From Portulaca oleracea (Eukaryota > Streptophyta > Magnoliopsida > Caryophyllales > Portulacaceae): a stretch of DNA of 64,000 nucleotides. The position numbers and the translations under genes are program-made. The notes under the pieces are model-generated. The model was not told where the DNA came from and made no database searches. It was given only the letters and a program-made list of their open reading frames with translations. Shown here one piece after another: positions 1 to 11,622 of this stretch (position 1 is the first letter of the stretch; every line of letters starts with the position of its first letter). The stretch spans positions 18,906,391 to 18,970,390 of the forward strand of contig CM055868.1 in the NCBI GenBank assembly GCA_029582165.1. The letters run 5' to 3'.

Positions 1-1
1 C

Positions 2-2689
2 GGAACTTATTCTACACGGGATACCCTTAGCCGCGACTTCCTTCAAAGGTTTTTCCCTAATGATGAGATGTGTCGGTTGAGGCAAGCCATCATGAGCTTC
101 AAGCAAGAGCCCGATGAGTCGTTATTCGAAGCATGGGGGAGATTCAAAGGTCTCCAACGGAGGTGTCCACATCATAACCTTGAGGATTGGTTACTATTGC
201 ACCACTTCTATTCCGGATTGAGTAGCTCTCTACGAGAATCCATTGATCATGCCTTGGGAGGCATGTTCCTAAAGAAGACGGCGGAGGAAGCAAATGTATT
301 TCTTCATGAGTTATCGCAAAACTCTCCTCATTGGAGAGGTGGCCGTGGTCCAAGGGATGGCCCTTCTCTTGAAAGCAATCCCACTATCAAATTTCTCATG
401 AATGTTGTTCTTGAGATGCAACAAAAGTCGACTTTAGAAGAGACCACGAGGCAAGTCAAGGCGGCTCAAGAAGTATCAATGATTATTCCGGAAGCCCGAG
501 TTCTTGTGTGCGATTTTTGTGGAGGACCACATTCATTGAAGAGGTGTGAGGAGTATCAAGCTGAACAAGTCCAAGCCATTTATCCCAACAACAACCTTTC
601 CTATGCCAACCAAAACCCCGTTCGACCTCGTGCGAACTATGCTTACAACCAACAAGCCCCATTAGCCCAAAATCCACCTCCCGGTTTCCCAAACCAAAAC
701 CGCCGCCAATACCACCAAAATCATCACCAAGGCCAATCTTCCCAAGCACCCAAACCACCGCAACCAAAACCCATTGAGCAAGCCCTTCAAAGGATGGCCT
801 TATCTCAAGAAAAGTTACTCTTATCTCAAGAGAAGATAGCCTTAGAAAGGGAAAAATATGCCGCACGCATCAAGAACCTTGAGTTGCTAATAGTTCAAAT
901 GGCGCAACAATCTCCACCTATCCAATCTTTACCTAGCCAACCCCAACCAAATCCGAAAGGACAACTGAATGCTATTACTTTGAGGAGTGGTAGGGAGATT
1001 GATGGCCCTAGGATGGTGGTAGAGGATGTCTTGGGTGATAAGGAGGGCGATGTGGTGGATGTCGAGGAAGAGGAGGATTTGATAGAAGAACAGGAGAGTG
1101 AGTTAGTCTTGGGTGAGGGAGTTGATGGAGTACAAGAGGAAGAATTGGGAGAATCTAGTGAAGAGAGAGAAGAGATGGAGAGAGTGAGAAAAGGGAAGGG
1201 AAAGATGGCGGAAGAAGAACCAATCCAAACCATGGAGAAATCAAAGCTACCGCCGATCCCTTTTCCCGAGCGGTTGACAAAACCAAAGTCCGATGCAAAA
1301 TTTTCAAAGTTCATTGAGATGCTTAAGAAGCTTCAAGTTAACATCCCATTTCTTGATGCCATTTCTGAAGTCCCATCCTTCAAGAAACATTTGAAGGAGC
1401 TTCTTACGAGCAAGAGGAGAATTCAAGAGAAAGCTACAATTCATTTGACAACGGATTGTAGTGCCATTATCGATAACAAATCACCGGAGAAGCTAGCCGA
1501 CCCTGGGAGTTTTTCTATTCCATGCACCATCGGTGATATGCGGATTGGCCGTGCCCTATGTGATCTAGGAGCAAGTGTAAGTGCCATGCCTTACTCAATT
1601 TGCAAGAAGTTGAATCTTGATGATCTAGCTCCTACTACAATTAACCTCCAATTGGCCGACCGTTCCGTACGAAGACCCTTGAGGATATTGGAGGATATCT
1701 CGGTGCAAGTAGGGCGATTTTTTATCCCTTGTGATTTTGTTATCTTGGAGATGGAGGAGGACAACAACATCCCTATTATTTTGGGAAGGTCGTTCCTTGC
1801 TACGACGGGAGCAATTATTGATGTGAAGAATGGAAGTATGTCATTGAATGTCGGGAATGAAAGTATTATTTTTCAACTTGAGGGGTCATTGAAAGGTCCT
1901 TCGTATGGGGACTCATGCTACGCTATTGACATGATGGAATTTCTTGTCGATGAGTATATTGAGGAGTCCCATTTACTGGAGTCTACTTGTGATGATCCCT
2001 TGGGTGCTTGCTTATTGGAGTCTTTCCAATTTGAGAGCGACGGCTCCGACATTACTTTCTTCACCAACCTTCTTGACTCTTCACCCATGCATGAGGAAAT
2101 TATTATTGATAAGCCTTTTATAGAGTGCATGGAGATTCAAGATGCGATCTACAAAGGTATGTCTTCCTCCCAAATTCAATCTTCTACTCCTCCAGAGCTT
2201 AAACCTTTGCCCCCTTCCCTCCAATATGCTTTCTTGGATGATGAGAAATCCTATCCTGTGATTGTGAATGCGAATTTGAATGATTTTGAATTGTCCAAGT
2301 TGCTTGATTTGCTTAGAAAGCATAGAGGTGCATTAGGTTATAGGATAGAAGATTTGAAAGGTTTATCCCCTTCCATATGCATGCATTCGATTGACTTGCT
2401 AGAAGATGCCAAGCCTACTAGGCAACCCCAACGTCGATTAAATCCTAACATGCAAGAAGTGGTTAAAAAGGAAGTAGTGAATTTGCTCGTTGCTGGGATC
2501 ATCTTCCCCATCGCAAATAGCGAATGGGTAAGCCCGGTTCAGTGTGTGCCGAAAAAGGGTGGAATGACCGTAATTGAAAATGATAAGAAAGAATTGGTAA
2601 GTACCCGAACTGTGACTGGTTGGAGAATATGCATTGATTACCGTCAGCTTAACAAAGTAACGAAGAAGGACCATTTTCCTCTTCCTTGA
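2..2689 (+). pseudogene. gag - aspartic protease - RT N-terminus (5' partial, frame-broken)
   Basis: The frame is open from the window edge; the first in-window ATG is at 68, but coding sequence clearly runs upstream of it. From that ATG there is a retrotransposon gag domain (about residues 1-100), a CCHC-like knuckle (CDFCGGPHSLKRC, near residue 150), Gln/Pro-rich and coiled segments, and the LNAITLRSG motif typical of Athila-type gag. An acidic Glu-rich stretch follows, then the aspartic protease active site (CDLGAS, near residue 498) and the start of RT (WRICIDYRQLNK, near residue 855). The frame stops at a TGA (2,687-2,689) inside RT, and the RT homology resumes at once in another frame. 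A short indel therefore disables this copy. Confidence 0.9.
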
Positions 2690-2693
2690 CCAG

Positions 2694-4637
2694 ATGTTAG
2701 AACGGTTGGCGGGTCACTCACATTTTTGCTTTTTAGACGGGTATTCGGGGTTCTTTCAAATTCCAATCCACCCCTCACACCAAGAAAAAAACACCTTCAC
2801 TTGCCCATATGGGACATTTGCTTACCGTCGCATGCCATTTGGTTTATGTAATGCCCCTTGGACTTTTCAACGTTGTATGATGGCTATTTTTAGCGATTTC
2901 ATTGAGAAATGCATGGAAGTTTTTATGGATGACTTTTCTGTGTACGGTAATTCTTTTGATGACTGTTTGCTAAACCTGGAGAAAGTGTTAACTCGTTGTG
3001 AAGAAGTGGATCTAGTACTCAATTGGGAGAAATGTCACTTTATGGTGGAACAAGGCATTGTTTTGGGTCACTTAATCTCTTCTAATGGCATCGAGGTGGA
3101 TAAGGTGAAGGTTGAGGTCATAGAGCGCCTACCACCCCCAGTTTCTGTTAAGGGGGTGCGTAGCTTCCTTGGCCATGCCGGCTTCTATCGCCGGTTCGTC
3201 AAGGATTTTTCGAAAATCGCTCGACCTCTAACCAACCTCTTATGCAAGGATGCTCCTTTCATTTTTACTGATGAGTGTCTTGAGTCATTTTACAGATTGA
3301 AGCAGGCTTTGATTTCCGCTCCGGTGGTTCAACCTCCGGACTGGACACTACCATTTGAGATTATGGCCGACGCAAGTGACTTTGCCGTGGGGGCGTGTTT
3401 GACCCAAACAGTGGACAACAAGCCAAGGGTTATATATTACGCAAGCCATGCGCTTGATAGTGCCCAAAGAAACTACACCACCACGGAAAAGGAACTTTTG
3501 GCGATCGTTTTTGCGCTCAACAAATTCCGGCAGTACCTTATGTTCTCAAAGGTAGTAGTCTACACGGATCATGCCGCTATCAAATACTTGATGGGAAAGA
3601 AGGAGACAAAGCCGAGGCTAATACGGTGGGTCTTGCTTATGCAAGAATTTGATTTGGAAATCCGCGACAAGGCGGACACGAAGAATGTCGTAGCCGATCA
3701 CCTCTCGAGGATTCTTGTCGACTTGGGAGACACCCAACCGATTGTAGATGCTTTCCTGGACGAGCGAATTTTGGCGATCAACTCTCATCCTTGGTATGCG
3801 GATATTGTGAATTATTTAGCAAGCGAAGTGATTCCCCAACACTTGAACCATCACCAAAAGAAGAAATTTCTCCACGACATGAAGCATTACTTTTGGGATG
3901 ATCCCTTCCTTTTCCGGCTTTGCAATGATGGGATGTACCGGCGATGTATTCCCGAGAGTGAAGTGCAATCCGTTTTGACTCATTGTCACGAGTTTCCGGT
4001 GGGAGGTCACGGTGGCTCCCAAAAGACGGCAGCGAGGGTTCTACAAGCCGGCTATTGGTGGCCAACTCTTTTTCGTGATGCCCATTTGCATGTCAAACAA
4101 TGTGATAGATGCCAAAGATCCGGAAACATCTCCTGGAAAAATGAAGCACCATTGAATCATATTCTTGAAGTTGAAGTCTTCGATGTGTGGGGGTTAGACT
4201 TCATGGGACCTTTCCCGTCATCAAGGGGTTTCCAATACATCCTAGTGGCAGTGGATTATGTCTCAAAGTGGGTCGAAGCAATACCATGCGTAAGGTGCAA
4301 TGGGAAGTCCGTTTCGAGATTCTTGAAAAAGACCCTATTCCCAAGATTTGGCATTCCACGGGTCATCATTAGTGACAACGGTTCCCATTTCATTTATAAG
4401 AAGTTCGAGTCTCTTTTGGCAAAGTACGGCATCAATCATAAGAAGGAACTCCCTTATCATCCACAAACACAAGGTCAAGTGAAAATCTCAAACCGTGTCG
4501 TCAAAGAGATCTTAGAGAAGACGGTCAACTCTTCAAGGAGAGATTGGGCAGAAAAATTGGATGAAGTTTTGTGGGCATACCGCACCGATTACAAAACACC
4601 GATCGGTACTACTCCCTACCGTCTTGTCTACGGGTAG
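2694..4637 (+). pseudogene. RT - RNase H - integrase core (broken pol continuation)
   Basis: This continues RT in a new frame. It carries the RT catalytic box as FMDD (about 2,922-2,933), RNase H motifs ([11 protein letters not shown] near 3,370, TEKELLAI near 3,485, YTDH near 3,560), the integrase HHCC zinc finger (about 3,980-4,120) and the DDE core (GLDFMGPF near 4,195, SDNGSHF near 4,372). The position that should hold the third catalytic acid reads GQVKISNR (near 4,470), with Lys where the Glu normally lies. The frame ends at a TAG (4,635-4,637) within the conserved LVYG segment. Integrase homology continues in the same frame after it, so this is an internal nonsense codon and not the natural end. 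Confidence 0.9.
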
Positions 4638-4652
4638 GCGGGTCACTTTCCC

Positions 4653-5078
4653 GTGGAGCTTGAGCATAAAACCATGTGGGCAATCAAGAAGTTGAACTTC
4701 GATCTTAAGGCGGCCGGAAGTAGTCGGTTATTTCAACTAGAAGAACTTGAGGAGCTGAGGTGTCATGCATATGAGAACAACAAGATCTACAAAGAAAGAA
4801 CCAAAGCATGGCACGACAAGAGGTTGAACCGACGTGAGTTTGTGGTAGGCGATAGGGTTCTCATCTTCAACTCGAGGCTAAAGTTATTCTCCGGGAAATT
4901 GAGATCACGATGGTCTGGTCCATTTGAAATTGTGAAAATTCTCCCTGCCGGAGTTGTAGAATTGAAGGATACACAAGGAAAGTGTTTCAAGGCAAACTCA
5001 TCGAAGCTTAAACCATACATCATGGGCGAGGATTATGCCGGGACAGTTGTGGTGTATCTCGCGAACTTTGAGGATTGA
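4653..5078 (+). pseudogene. integrase C-terminal portion of the same pol
   Basis: In frame with the preceding ORF but cut off by its TAG. It encodes the end of the integrase core and the C-terminal GPY/F-type module (residues around SRWSGPFEIVKILPAGVVEL, near 4,905-4,965), then a short tail and a TGA at 5,076-5,078. The first ATG is arbitrary and no separate gene is implied. No chromodomain is visible, which agrees with Athila-type rather than chromovirus pol. Confidence is high for identity and low for any expression. Confidence 0.85.
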
Positions 5079-6315
5079 AAAGCATCAGGATAGGTCGAGG
5101 CTGGACCTACAAAAACAAGCACCCAGGAGAGGTATGACTTACTTCCCCTTCTTTTAGTGTTTTTCTTTCATTTTCTTCCATTTTTATTTCCCTTGTTTTA
5201 GCATTTTCATTTTCCTTAGTGTTCATTGACAAAATTTGAGAAAAAATTAGGAAAAAAAACTAAAAAAAATAGAAAAGATTGAAAGAAAAGAAAAAAAAAT
5301 TCGAGAGTGAAGAAAGAATAAAGAGAGGTTCTATGAGGGTCGGGGTTTGAAAGTGGTTTTGAGTGTTGGGAGAATGTCCTTGAATGATAAATTGAGCGAG
5401 AAAGAAAAGGGAGTGGATGATAAGAGGGTAGATTTTAGGACTTAACGTTTTTTTTCCAAGTTTTGAGCCTTGTAGGTACTGTGGATAGGCCGAACGGGAC
5501 CGTGGCCACGGTCAGGTTATGCAAGTTGTTCCCAGTTTTCTCAGGCCGAAGTAGACTGTGACCACGGTGGGTTTCACCGCAACCACGGTCTCATCACAGC
5601 AGTTCTTGGAAAAAATGTCTTCCCGAAGATCATCATGACCACGGTGTATGTTACCGTAGCCACGGTCTCCACCCTGCATTTTTCCCTCTTTTTCCCCAAC
5701 CCGAGCCACACCGTGCCACGGTCAAATCGACTGTGGCCACGGTGAGTCGAAAAACTGCAAAATATGTCGGGGTCTCATTCTCATTTTCCCTCATTTCTCT
5801 TTCATTTCCTTCCATTCCCTCACACTCGAAAACCCCCCTAAAACCCTAAAACCACAAATTCCTTACAATTTTTGACAAATCCATCACCAATTTCTTCCAT
5901 TTCTCTCCAACCTCCCCTGCGATTCTAAACCTAGCTGCGCACCTCGTCGTTTTTTCGCCATTTTCGGGGCTCCTTGAAGCAATACTCTGGGTTTATGTTC
6001 TTAGTGGGGTTCGAAATCATCATCCATCCTTCCCCAACACTTCAATCCAGGTATTCCTTGATTCATTGGTGTATAAACAATCGATTTGCTTGCTTTTGGG
6101 TTGAATTTTGTGCGAATTTCTTGTGGGTTTGGTTGGTCGAATTGTTTGAGTTTGGGGGTTGACTTTTTGGTGGATATTGCTGAGTTTGGAGTGTTTTGGT
6201 GAATTATTGGGTTGAATTTTGTGGTTGGTTGTGAATTCGTGGTTGCTCGGGAATTGTGGGTAGTGTTTGTGTTGTGTTTCGTTGTTGTGGTGGTTGTGTT
6301 TTTCAGTTGCTATCA
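5079..6315 (+). other. pol-to-env spacer of element A
   Basis: No coding homology is seen. The proximal part is A-rich (5,220-5,330). The middle carries a cluster of GC-rich palindromic motifs (5,498-5,744). The distal part is pyrimidine-rich and ends with a splice-acceptor-like tract (tgtgtttttcag, ending near 6,306) just before the ATG of the env-position ORF. Athila-type env-like ORFs are thought to be expressed from spliced messages, so this acceptor is a reasonable inference, not a demonstrated site. Confidence 0.5.
5498..5744. repeat. cluster of accgtggccacggt-type palindromes (internal copy)
   Basis: At least seven full or degenerate copies of a palindrome whose best form is the 16-mer GACCGTGGCCACGGTC (5,498-5,513). 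The others vary at central bases, for example ACCGTAGCCACGGT and ACTGTGGCCACGGT. The same motif family recurs in the 3' LTR of this element, including an identical 16-mer. Confidence 0.75.
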
Positions 6316-7672
6316 ATGGGTCGAGCAAAACATGACCGGACTAAGCCGGAATCGACCCCCGTTCCATCAACCTCTGCCGAGGCTGACAAAACCCGGTACA
6401 AGGGTCAACCGGCCTCGATTATTCAATGCGACCCAAAGATTAAGGTTAACTTCCGAGACGATATGCACAAGGCGAGGTATGAGAGGCTCAAGAAGCGGAA
6501 AATCTGTGCTCCAGACCTCTATCATGAAGAGACGGCCAAGGATATCTTTTTAAACCGAGCATGGACTTTTTCATCAAAGTCATGGGTCGGGAGGTCTTCG
6601 CCACCATCAATGAGCCAATCATCGAACAGCCGGTGCTCGAGTTCCTTAGTTCTTTGGTAGTAGAGCAGGACGGTACACCCAACGCCTCTTTCTCGTACAT
6701 CGTGAACAAAAAGGAGGTAGGATGCATGGTTAAGGATCTTTGCAATGCTTTAGGCCTTCCCGAGGACGGCATCTTCTAAGGCGAGTGCGTTAATTTCAAT
6801 GAACAAGAAGCTATGCGAGCCCTCACTTGCTGGAGGAGACGTTATCCAAAGGTTCGCACCCAACGAGCGCAATATTATTGCCCAAGCAACTCCAAGGCCC
6901 GGGATTTTTGTAACCTCAGTGTCCGTATCTTCCACCGCATCATCTCGAACTCCGTTTTCGGCCGTGACGCCGGGCGCTCAAGCATCCGGAAAGACAACCT
7001 CTTCGTCCTCTACAATGCAATTAACAATCGTCGAGTCAACACCGGCTCATGCATCCTCCACTGTCTCCGCGAAATAAGCCTCGAAACCCGGAACATGACC
7101 ATTGGAATGGGTCACATCATCACCCATCTTCTACGGGAGCAAGGGTTCGAGTCTTATCTCGACAAGTGGACTCCCCGGTTTTTCCCCGATCCTATCGACG
7201 GTGTTCACCTTCGGAAGATGGAATTCTTGGAGAAAAACAAGACGTGACATTCTACCGTCACGGAAACGAGCCCCATAGCGTCGTAGTTTATTTGGGTGAC
7301 GACAATGCCGAGAAACGTCTAGATGTCACAGACCAACGTAATTGGTCGTGTGGCCAAACATATGGGGATCGTTTTGCGGTGGGTGGTCCCGGAGATCACG
7401 AGGCGGAAGGTGAAGAGGAAGAAGATGAGGAAGAAGGTGAATAAGCACAAAGGGTCGAAGCCGAGCTGAGTCAAGTGCGGGACGCCGCTCTTGAGCGTAT
7501 CAGCGAGCAACTCCAAGAACTTCATGATGAATTTCAAGAACAGCGGGAGCTCATCCAAAACCAGCAGACGTTGATCAAAAACTTGCAAGGGTTAATCGAG
7601 ACCCAACAGGAGATGCTCGCTAGCATCCAATCGCAACTCCAACCCCGTCCTCCTCCGAGAGGGTCCGCTTGA
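6316..7672 (+). pseudogene. env-position ORF of Athila type (ATHILA ORF-1 family), broken
   Basis: The likely start is the ATG at 6,316 (MGRAKHDRTK), just after an acceptor-like tract. The order is a basic N-terminus, a central conserved region resembling the Arabidopsis Athila ORF-1 protein (plant mobile-domain-like; CMVKDLCNALGLP near 6,720, ITHLLREQGFE near 7,117), an acidic Glu/Asp run (near 7,410-7,440) and a C-terminal Gln/Glu-rich coiled coil (7,475-7,640). The frame is lost near 6,555, there is an in-frame TAA at 6,777-6,779, a second shift near 7,245 and another TAA at 7,442-7,444. The protein's function is unknown even in intact elements; an envelope role is a positional guess. No signal peptide or transmembrane segment is visible. 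Confidence 0.75.
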
Positions 7673-9870
7673 GGATCGTTTGTAAGCACTCCACCCCCCA
7701 TCCAACCTTTATCATTGTTTCTATTTACTTTATATTGTGAAGTATAAGTGTGAGGGGGTGCTTCTTTGGGGTTTTGGATGCGATGTCTAGTGGTTTTGGG
7801 TTGTTGATCTCTCGGGTTTCATTTGGCATGAGTTAGCATATTTTGGGGTTGTTTGGTTAGGTTGCTCGGGTTTGTCGTGTGTTGTTGGTCTTTCATGTGT
7901 TGTCGGGTTGTCTTTTGGTTGATTGATGGTTGTCTCTGTGGGCTGGGCTGTTTGTTTAATCATGTCTCGTTTGTATTTTGGTCATGGATGGTTTGTAACC
8001 GAGTATTATTTGTGATGAATGCAATGCATCATTTGTTTCGGTTAGTGTGTATTGAGTTTCACCCTTATTTCCCGCCTCAATGAGTGAGATTCGGGGATAA
8101 GGTAAGCAATTGGCAATGTATATATTGTTAATAGTTTTTTTTTTCATCTTTTTAGTTTCTTTTCATAGTCTTTTAAGTTAGTTTTTCCTTTCTTTTGTTT
8201 TTTTTATCTCGTATGCAAATTTTATCGTTTGTAAGTCGTCTTTTACTCTAACATTGTTTTGATTCACTCGAACGACGACTCTGGATCGCTGTTTTAACGC
8301 TTATGAAGAGCTTGAGGTAATATCTTTCCACCCTACTCTTTTTATGTGAATTCTTATCATGATCCGTCGCATGCTTGGTTTTCTTTTGGGTGGCGAACCC
8401 TTTTGAGTGTTTATGTTGGGATATCTTGTTGTTGGAGCCGTGTGGGCTCGGGTCGCCACCATTTCTACTTGCTAGTTGTTTTTGTTTGTGTTTTGTAGGT
8501 TCTCTACCCTTTTCATGTGACACCTTCCCACAATGAGGACATTGTGGAGCTTTAAGTGTGTGGGGGGGGGGATATTCTGTTTCAAGGGTAGATCGCCTAG
8601 TAGTTTTGTTCTTTGTTTTCCTAGTTTTTGCTTAAAATTTGAAAATTTTTGTGTGAAAAAGGAGAAAAAAGGGAGTGAAAACCTTTTCAGTTTTTCTTTT
8701 CGTTTTGTTTTTGTTTTGCTTTGTTTCCTGGATCTCGTTATCGAAGTTGAGAAGCTGTTCTTAAACTTCTTTTAAAAGTAACCGGTCGGAGCATTTTCGA
8801 CCCTAATTCGGGTTCTAGTCGAGACTTACCCTTAATAAACTCCTTTCATTAAGTGTCTAGCGAGACCCCCGTTCCTTTCTCATTTTGTTGGAACCGGGAG
8901 GTTCTAGGAGCTTGTGTCCGGGTTTGTTTTGTTTCTCGTTTAGCAAAAGCAAAAAAGTGCAAAAAGAAAAGAAAGAAAAAGCTTTCATAAGATACAATAA
9001 CCTGAATAAGTGGAGCGTGTCGCTGAAGACATTAACCACCTACACTTAGCCAACCTACACGGGCCCCGTATTCGTGGTACGGCATGGATAACCCTTAACC
9101 CTCCTCCCATATCGCTTTGCGACGGAGAGGCGAATGGAAAAGACCGTGTTGGGAGGGTATACCCCTTATATGGGCCGTCTAATTCCCGAAAGTAAGGCTA
9201 ATACCGACTTTTAAAAACAAAAAGAAAAAAAAAGAGAAAAAGAAAAGCAAATTTCGTTGGTATTTCCAACTCAAAAAGAAAGAAAAGAAAAAGTCTTTGC
9301 TTCTTAAAAGAGTGGGGCCTCCCCTTGCATCACCTACAGCCCTCACCAAGCCAAGGGCGACCAAATGCGAGGGAGGGCAACACTTCTCTTGGTTGTTTCG
9401 TTATTTTCAAATTCGGACGCGAGTTTTTAGAGTCTTTTGGTTCCCGTTAAAACCTTTTTTGTGCTTTAGCATGTGGGGCTTCGCTTGGTACAAGGTGTAG
9501 GGAGTTGAAAAATCTTCAAGATCGACCTTTATCTGAGTTTGGTGTTTGTGAGATGCTCCTAACGGTTACTTTGGGAGGTTAATCGCGTTTTCTTAGTTTG
9601 GATTGCGAGATCTTGTGAATCAAAGCCTCTGTTTTTCTTTCCTTGTGTTTTCTTCGGTTTTGTTTTCACTTTCCCTCTCTCCTTTTTCTTTGGCTTTTGT
9701 GGGTACAGCCGCTACAAACCCTCACGAGTCCATCTCGTCCACCCGGGCTGTTGGGGGGTTCAAAGGGCTTGGTGCATACGCTAAATGCACCCGTTTCTCT
9801 CCCACGACAGAGGAGTTAGTGTTAGTTAGTTAGTTTTTGTTTTGTTTTGCTCGGGACGAGCAAAGGTTTA
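7673..9870 (+). other. 3' noncoding region of element A
   Basis: T-rich and low-complexity with no supported gene. A G-run following TTTAAGTGTGTG (near 8,551-8,571) mimics the true polypurine tract and may be an older or duplicated tract. The short ORFs here have no family features. Confidence 0.6.
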
Positions 9871-9886
9871 AGTGTGGGGGGGGGGG
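9871..9886 (+). other. polypurine tract (plus-strand priming site)
   Basis: The sequence AGTGTGGGGG plus six further G lies directly 5' of the LTR's TG start. It follows the GACGAGCAAAGGTTTA context that precedes 3' LTRs in plant Athila/Tat elements. Confidence 0.85.
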
Positions 9887-11622
9887 TGTTTAGACCTGTT
9901 TTCGTGTCTAAATACCGCCTAAATCCTTAGGCTTTTGACTTGTTTCGTAGCTCGTTTTAATAACTTTTAATGCGTTTTGGTTATTTTTGTAGTTTCCGAA
10001 GTTTTTACTCAAAACGATGCTAAATGGGCTAATTTTGCACCAATCTTGGGAATCCCGAGATTCCCTAAGATTCCCCGAGCCCTGGTCGTGTCGAAGGCAG
10101 CGGAAACGGAAGGGCCGATCATGTCAAAAAACGCGGAAGCGGAAGTATCAAGTCGAAGAGCACCAAAGGGTAGCCCCCGCCACCAATTTTCGTAGCGGGC
10201 GCTACACCCTGAAGAATACCGAGATAGGCGAGATAGCCGCGTGTTGGCCACGCTTACGCGAGCCACGGTGATTGAGCCAATGCCTAAGGAAGGAGACATT
10301 GCAACCCGAGATGGATCGTGGTCACGGTCAGTCTGACCGTAGCCACGGTGAGATCACTACCCTGCCCAAGGAAGAAGTTGGCCGAACAAGACTGTGGCAA
10401 CGGTCTCCCATGACCGTAGCCACGACGGTGCGAAGGAGCGAAAAGTTGTCAGTCCTAATCGCCCAGACCGTGCCTACGGTGCATGGGCACCGTGCTACCA
10501 GATCGCGGCTTAAGAGAAGTTTTGCCTGCCTTACGCAGGACCGTGGCCACGGTCCCCTGCAGGACACGTTTTGTCTGTTATGTAAAATGATGAGTTTTGA
10601 GTAACAAACTCGGCCCCTATTTATGGTAATTAGGTCATTTTAGCTGGAAGGACAGGGAGAAGCAGCTTTTAGCTATCTCTTATCATACTTTAGCATATAC
10701 TTTATCACATTTTAAGCTTTGGATTAGAGGGATTAGTGAAGATCTTTGCTGAGATTATTGGTTCTTGTATTGGATTCTCTTGAATTTTATTGGAAGTTTG
10801 AAGATTATTATCATATTTGGAGCATTGGAGCTTTATTATTCAGAAGTTTTTCCTCTTTGTCATCACAATCAATGAGCATTTCTTAACCTTTCTCTCTTTT
10901 ACTTCATAGTTTATCTATTAATCTCTGTTTTGCTATTGTTGTTATTGTTGGTTTTGTTGATTGTTTATTGTTGTCTTAAGCATGAATGAAGTTGTTGATA
11001 TTATTATCATGATAGTTAGGATGTTTAGTGGCTAGAACCCTAATGGGTTAGGGAGATATTAAGGGTGTGAATGGGTGATTAGGTTTGGGTTAGTAATATT
11101 AGTGAGTAACTAGTTAGGAAATCAATTTCCCAATCTTATCCTTCCCTCAAGTGGGTTGTATTTGGGTACGAAAGCATCCCGAATACATCCAACGCTTGTT
11201 GAAAGGTAGGAATTGGGATAGTTAGTATTCTAGTTCGCGAAAGCGAATAGAAACTAACTAGGAAATTCCATTCCATTAACTCCCCCGGGTCTGTCGATGG
11301 ACTTTGGGGAAGTTAATCCGGGCTTTCCTTGAAAGAGGAAGCCCAGTGGGTATTTTTCTAACGGAGTTACCACTTGATTTCCCCTTCTCGTTACTCTCTT
11401 GTTGTGAAACCCATTTCCTTATCCCCATTTGCATCCCGAAAGTCTCCCGACACCCATTGTCTCACCTTTTTTATTGAACCTAGTGTGTTTGTGCTGTTTT
11501 TACCCTAAAACCTATCATCCTTTCTTGATCGTAAACTCTACCTAGAGTCGAGTAGTTGTAGCTAAGGCCCCTCGCTCCCTGTGGAAGAACGATATAACCG
11601 AGGTCTTACAAACCACGTTACA
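9887..11622 (+). repeat. 3' LTR of element A (1,736 bp)
   Basis: It starts TGTTTAGACC just after the polypurine tract and ends ACGTTACA, giving the TG...CA termini. The start and the last ~60 bp are clearly related to the minus-strand LTR at 13,035-14,649, including the shared block around AAGGCCCCTCGCTCCCTG near 11,562. No partner LTR is in the window. After 11,622 the sequence turns into gag of element B on the opposite strand. Confidence 0.88.
10314..10554. repeat. palindrome cluster in the U3-like part of the LTR
   Basis: Several copies of the accgtggccacggt family, including the identical 16-mer at 10,539-10,554 and variants such as ATCGTGGTCACGGT. This mirrors the cluster upstream of the env-position ORF. 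Confidence 0.75.

Larger units (their letters stand above)
1..11622 (+). mobile_element. Athila-like Ty3/gypsy retrotransposon A (5' part outside window)
   Basis: The order on the plus strand is gag, protease, RT, RNase H, integrase, long spacer, env-position ORF, noncoding tract, G-rich polypurine tract and 3' LTR. This is the Athila-type layout of plant Ty3/gypsy elements. The 5' LTR and start of gag lie left of the window. The 3' LTR ends at 11,622, directly against the gag of a minus-strand relative, so this copy appears to have inserted into that element. It is not autonomous: gag-pol is broken twice, the env-position ORF several times, and a catalytic integrase residue is changed. Confidence 0.9.

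Noticed and set aside
895..1314. 139-codon minus-strand ORF rich in Ser/Pro/Thr
   Set aside because: Antisense shadow of the Glu-rich part of element A gag; no domain features.
5838..5852. Two AACCCTAAAA-like units in element A
   Set aside because: Too few and irregular to call a telomeric repeat.
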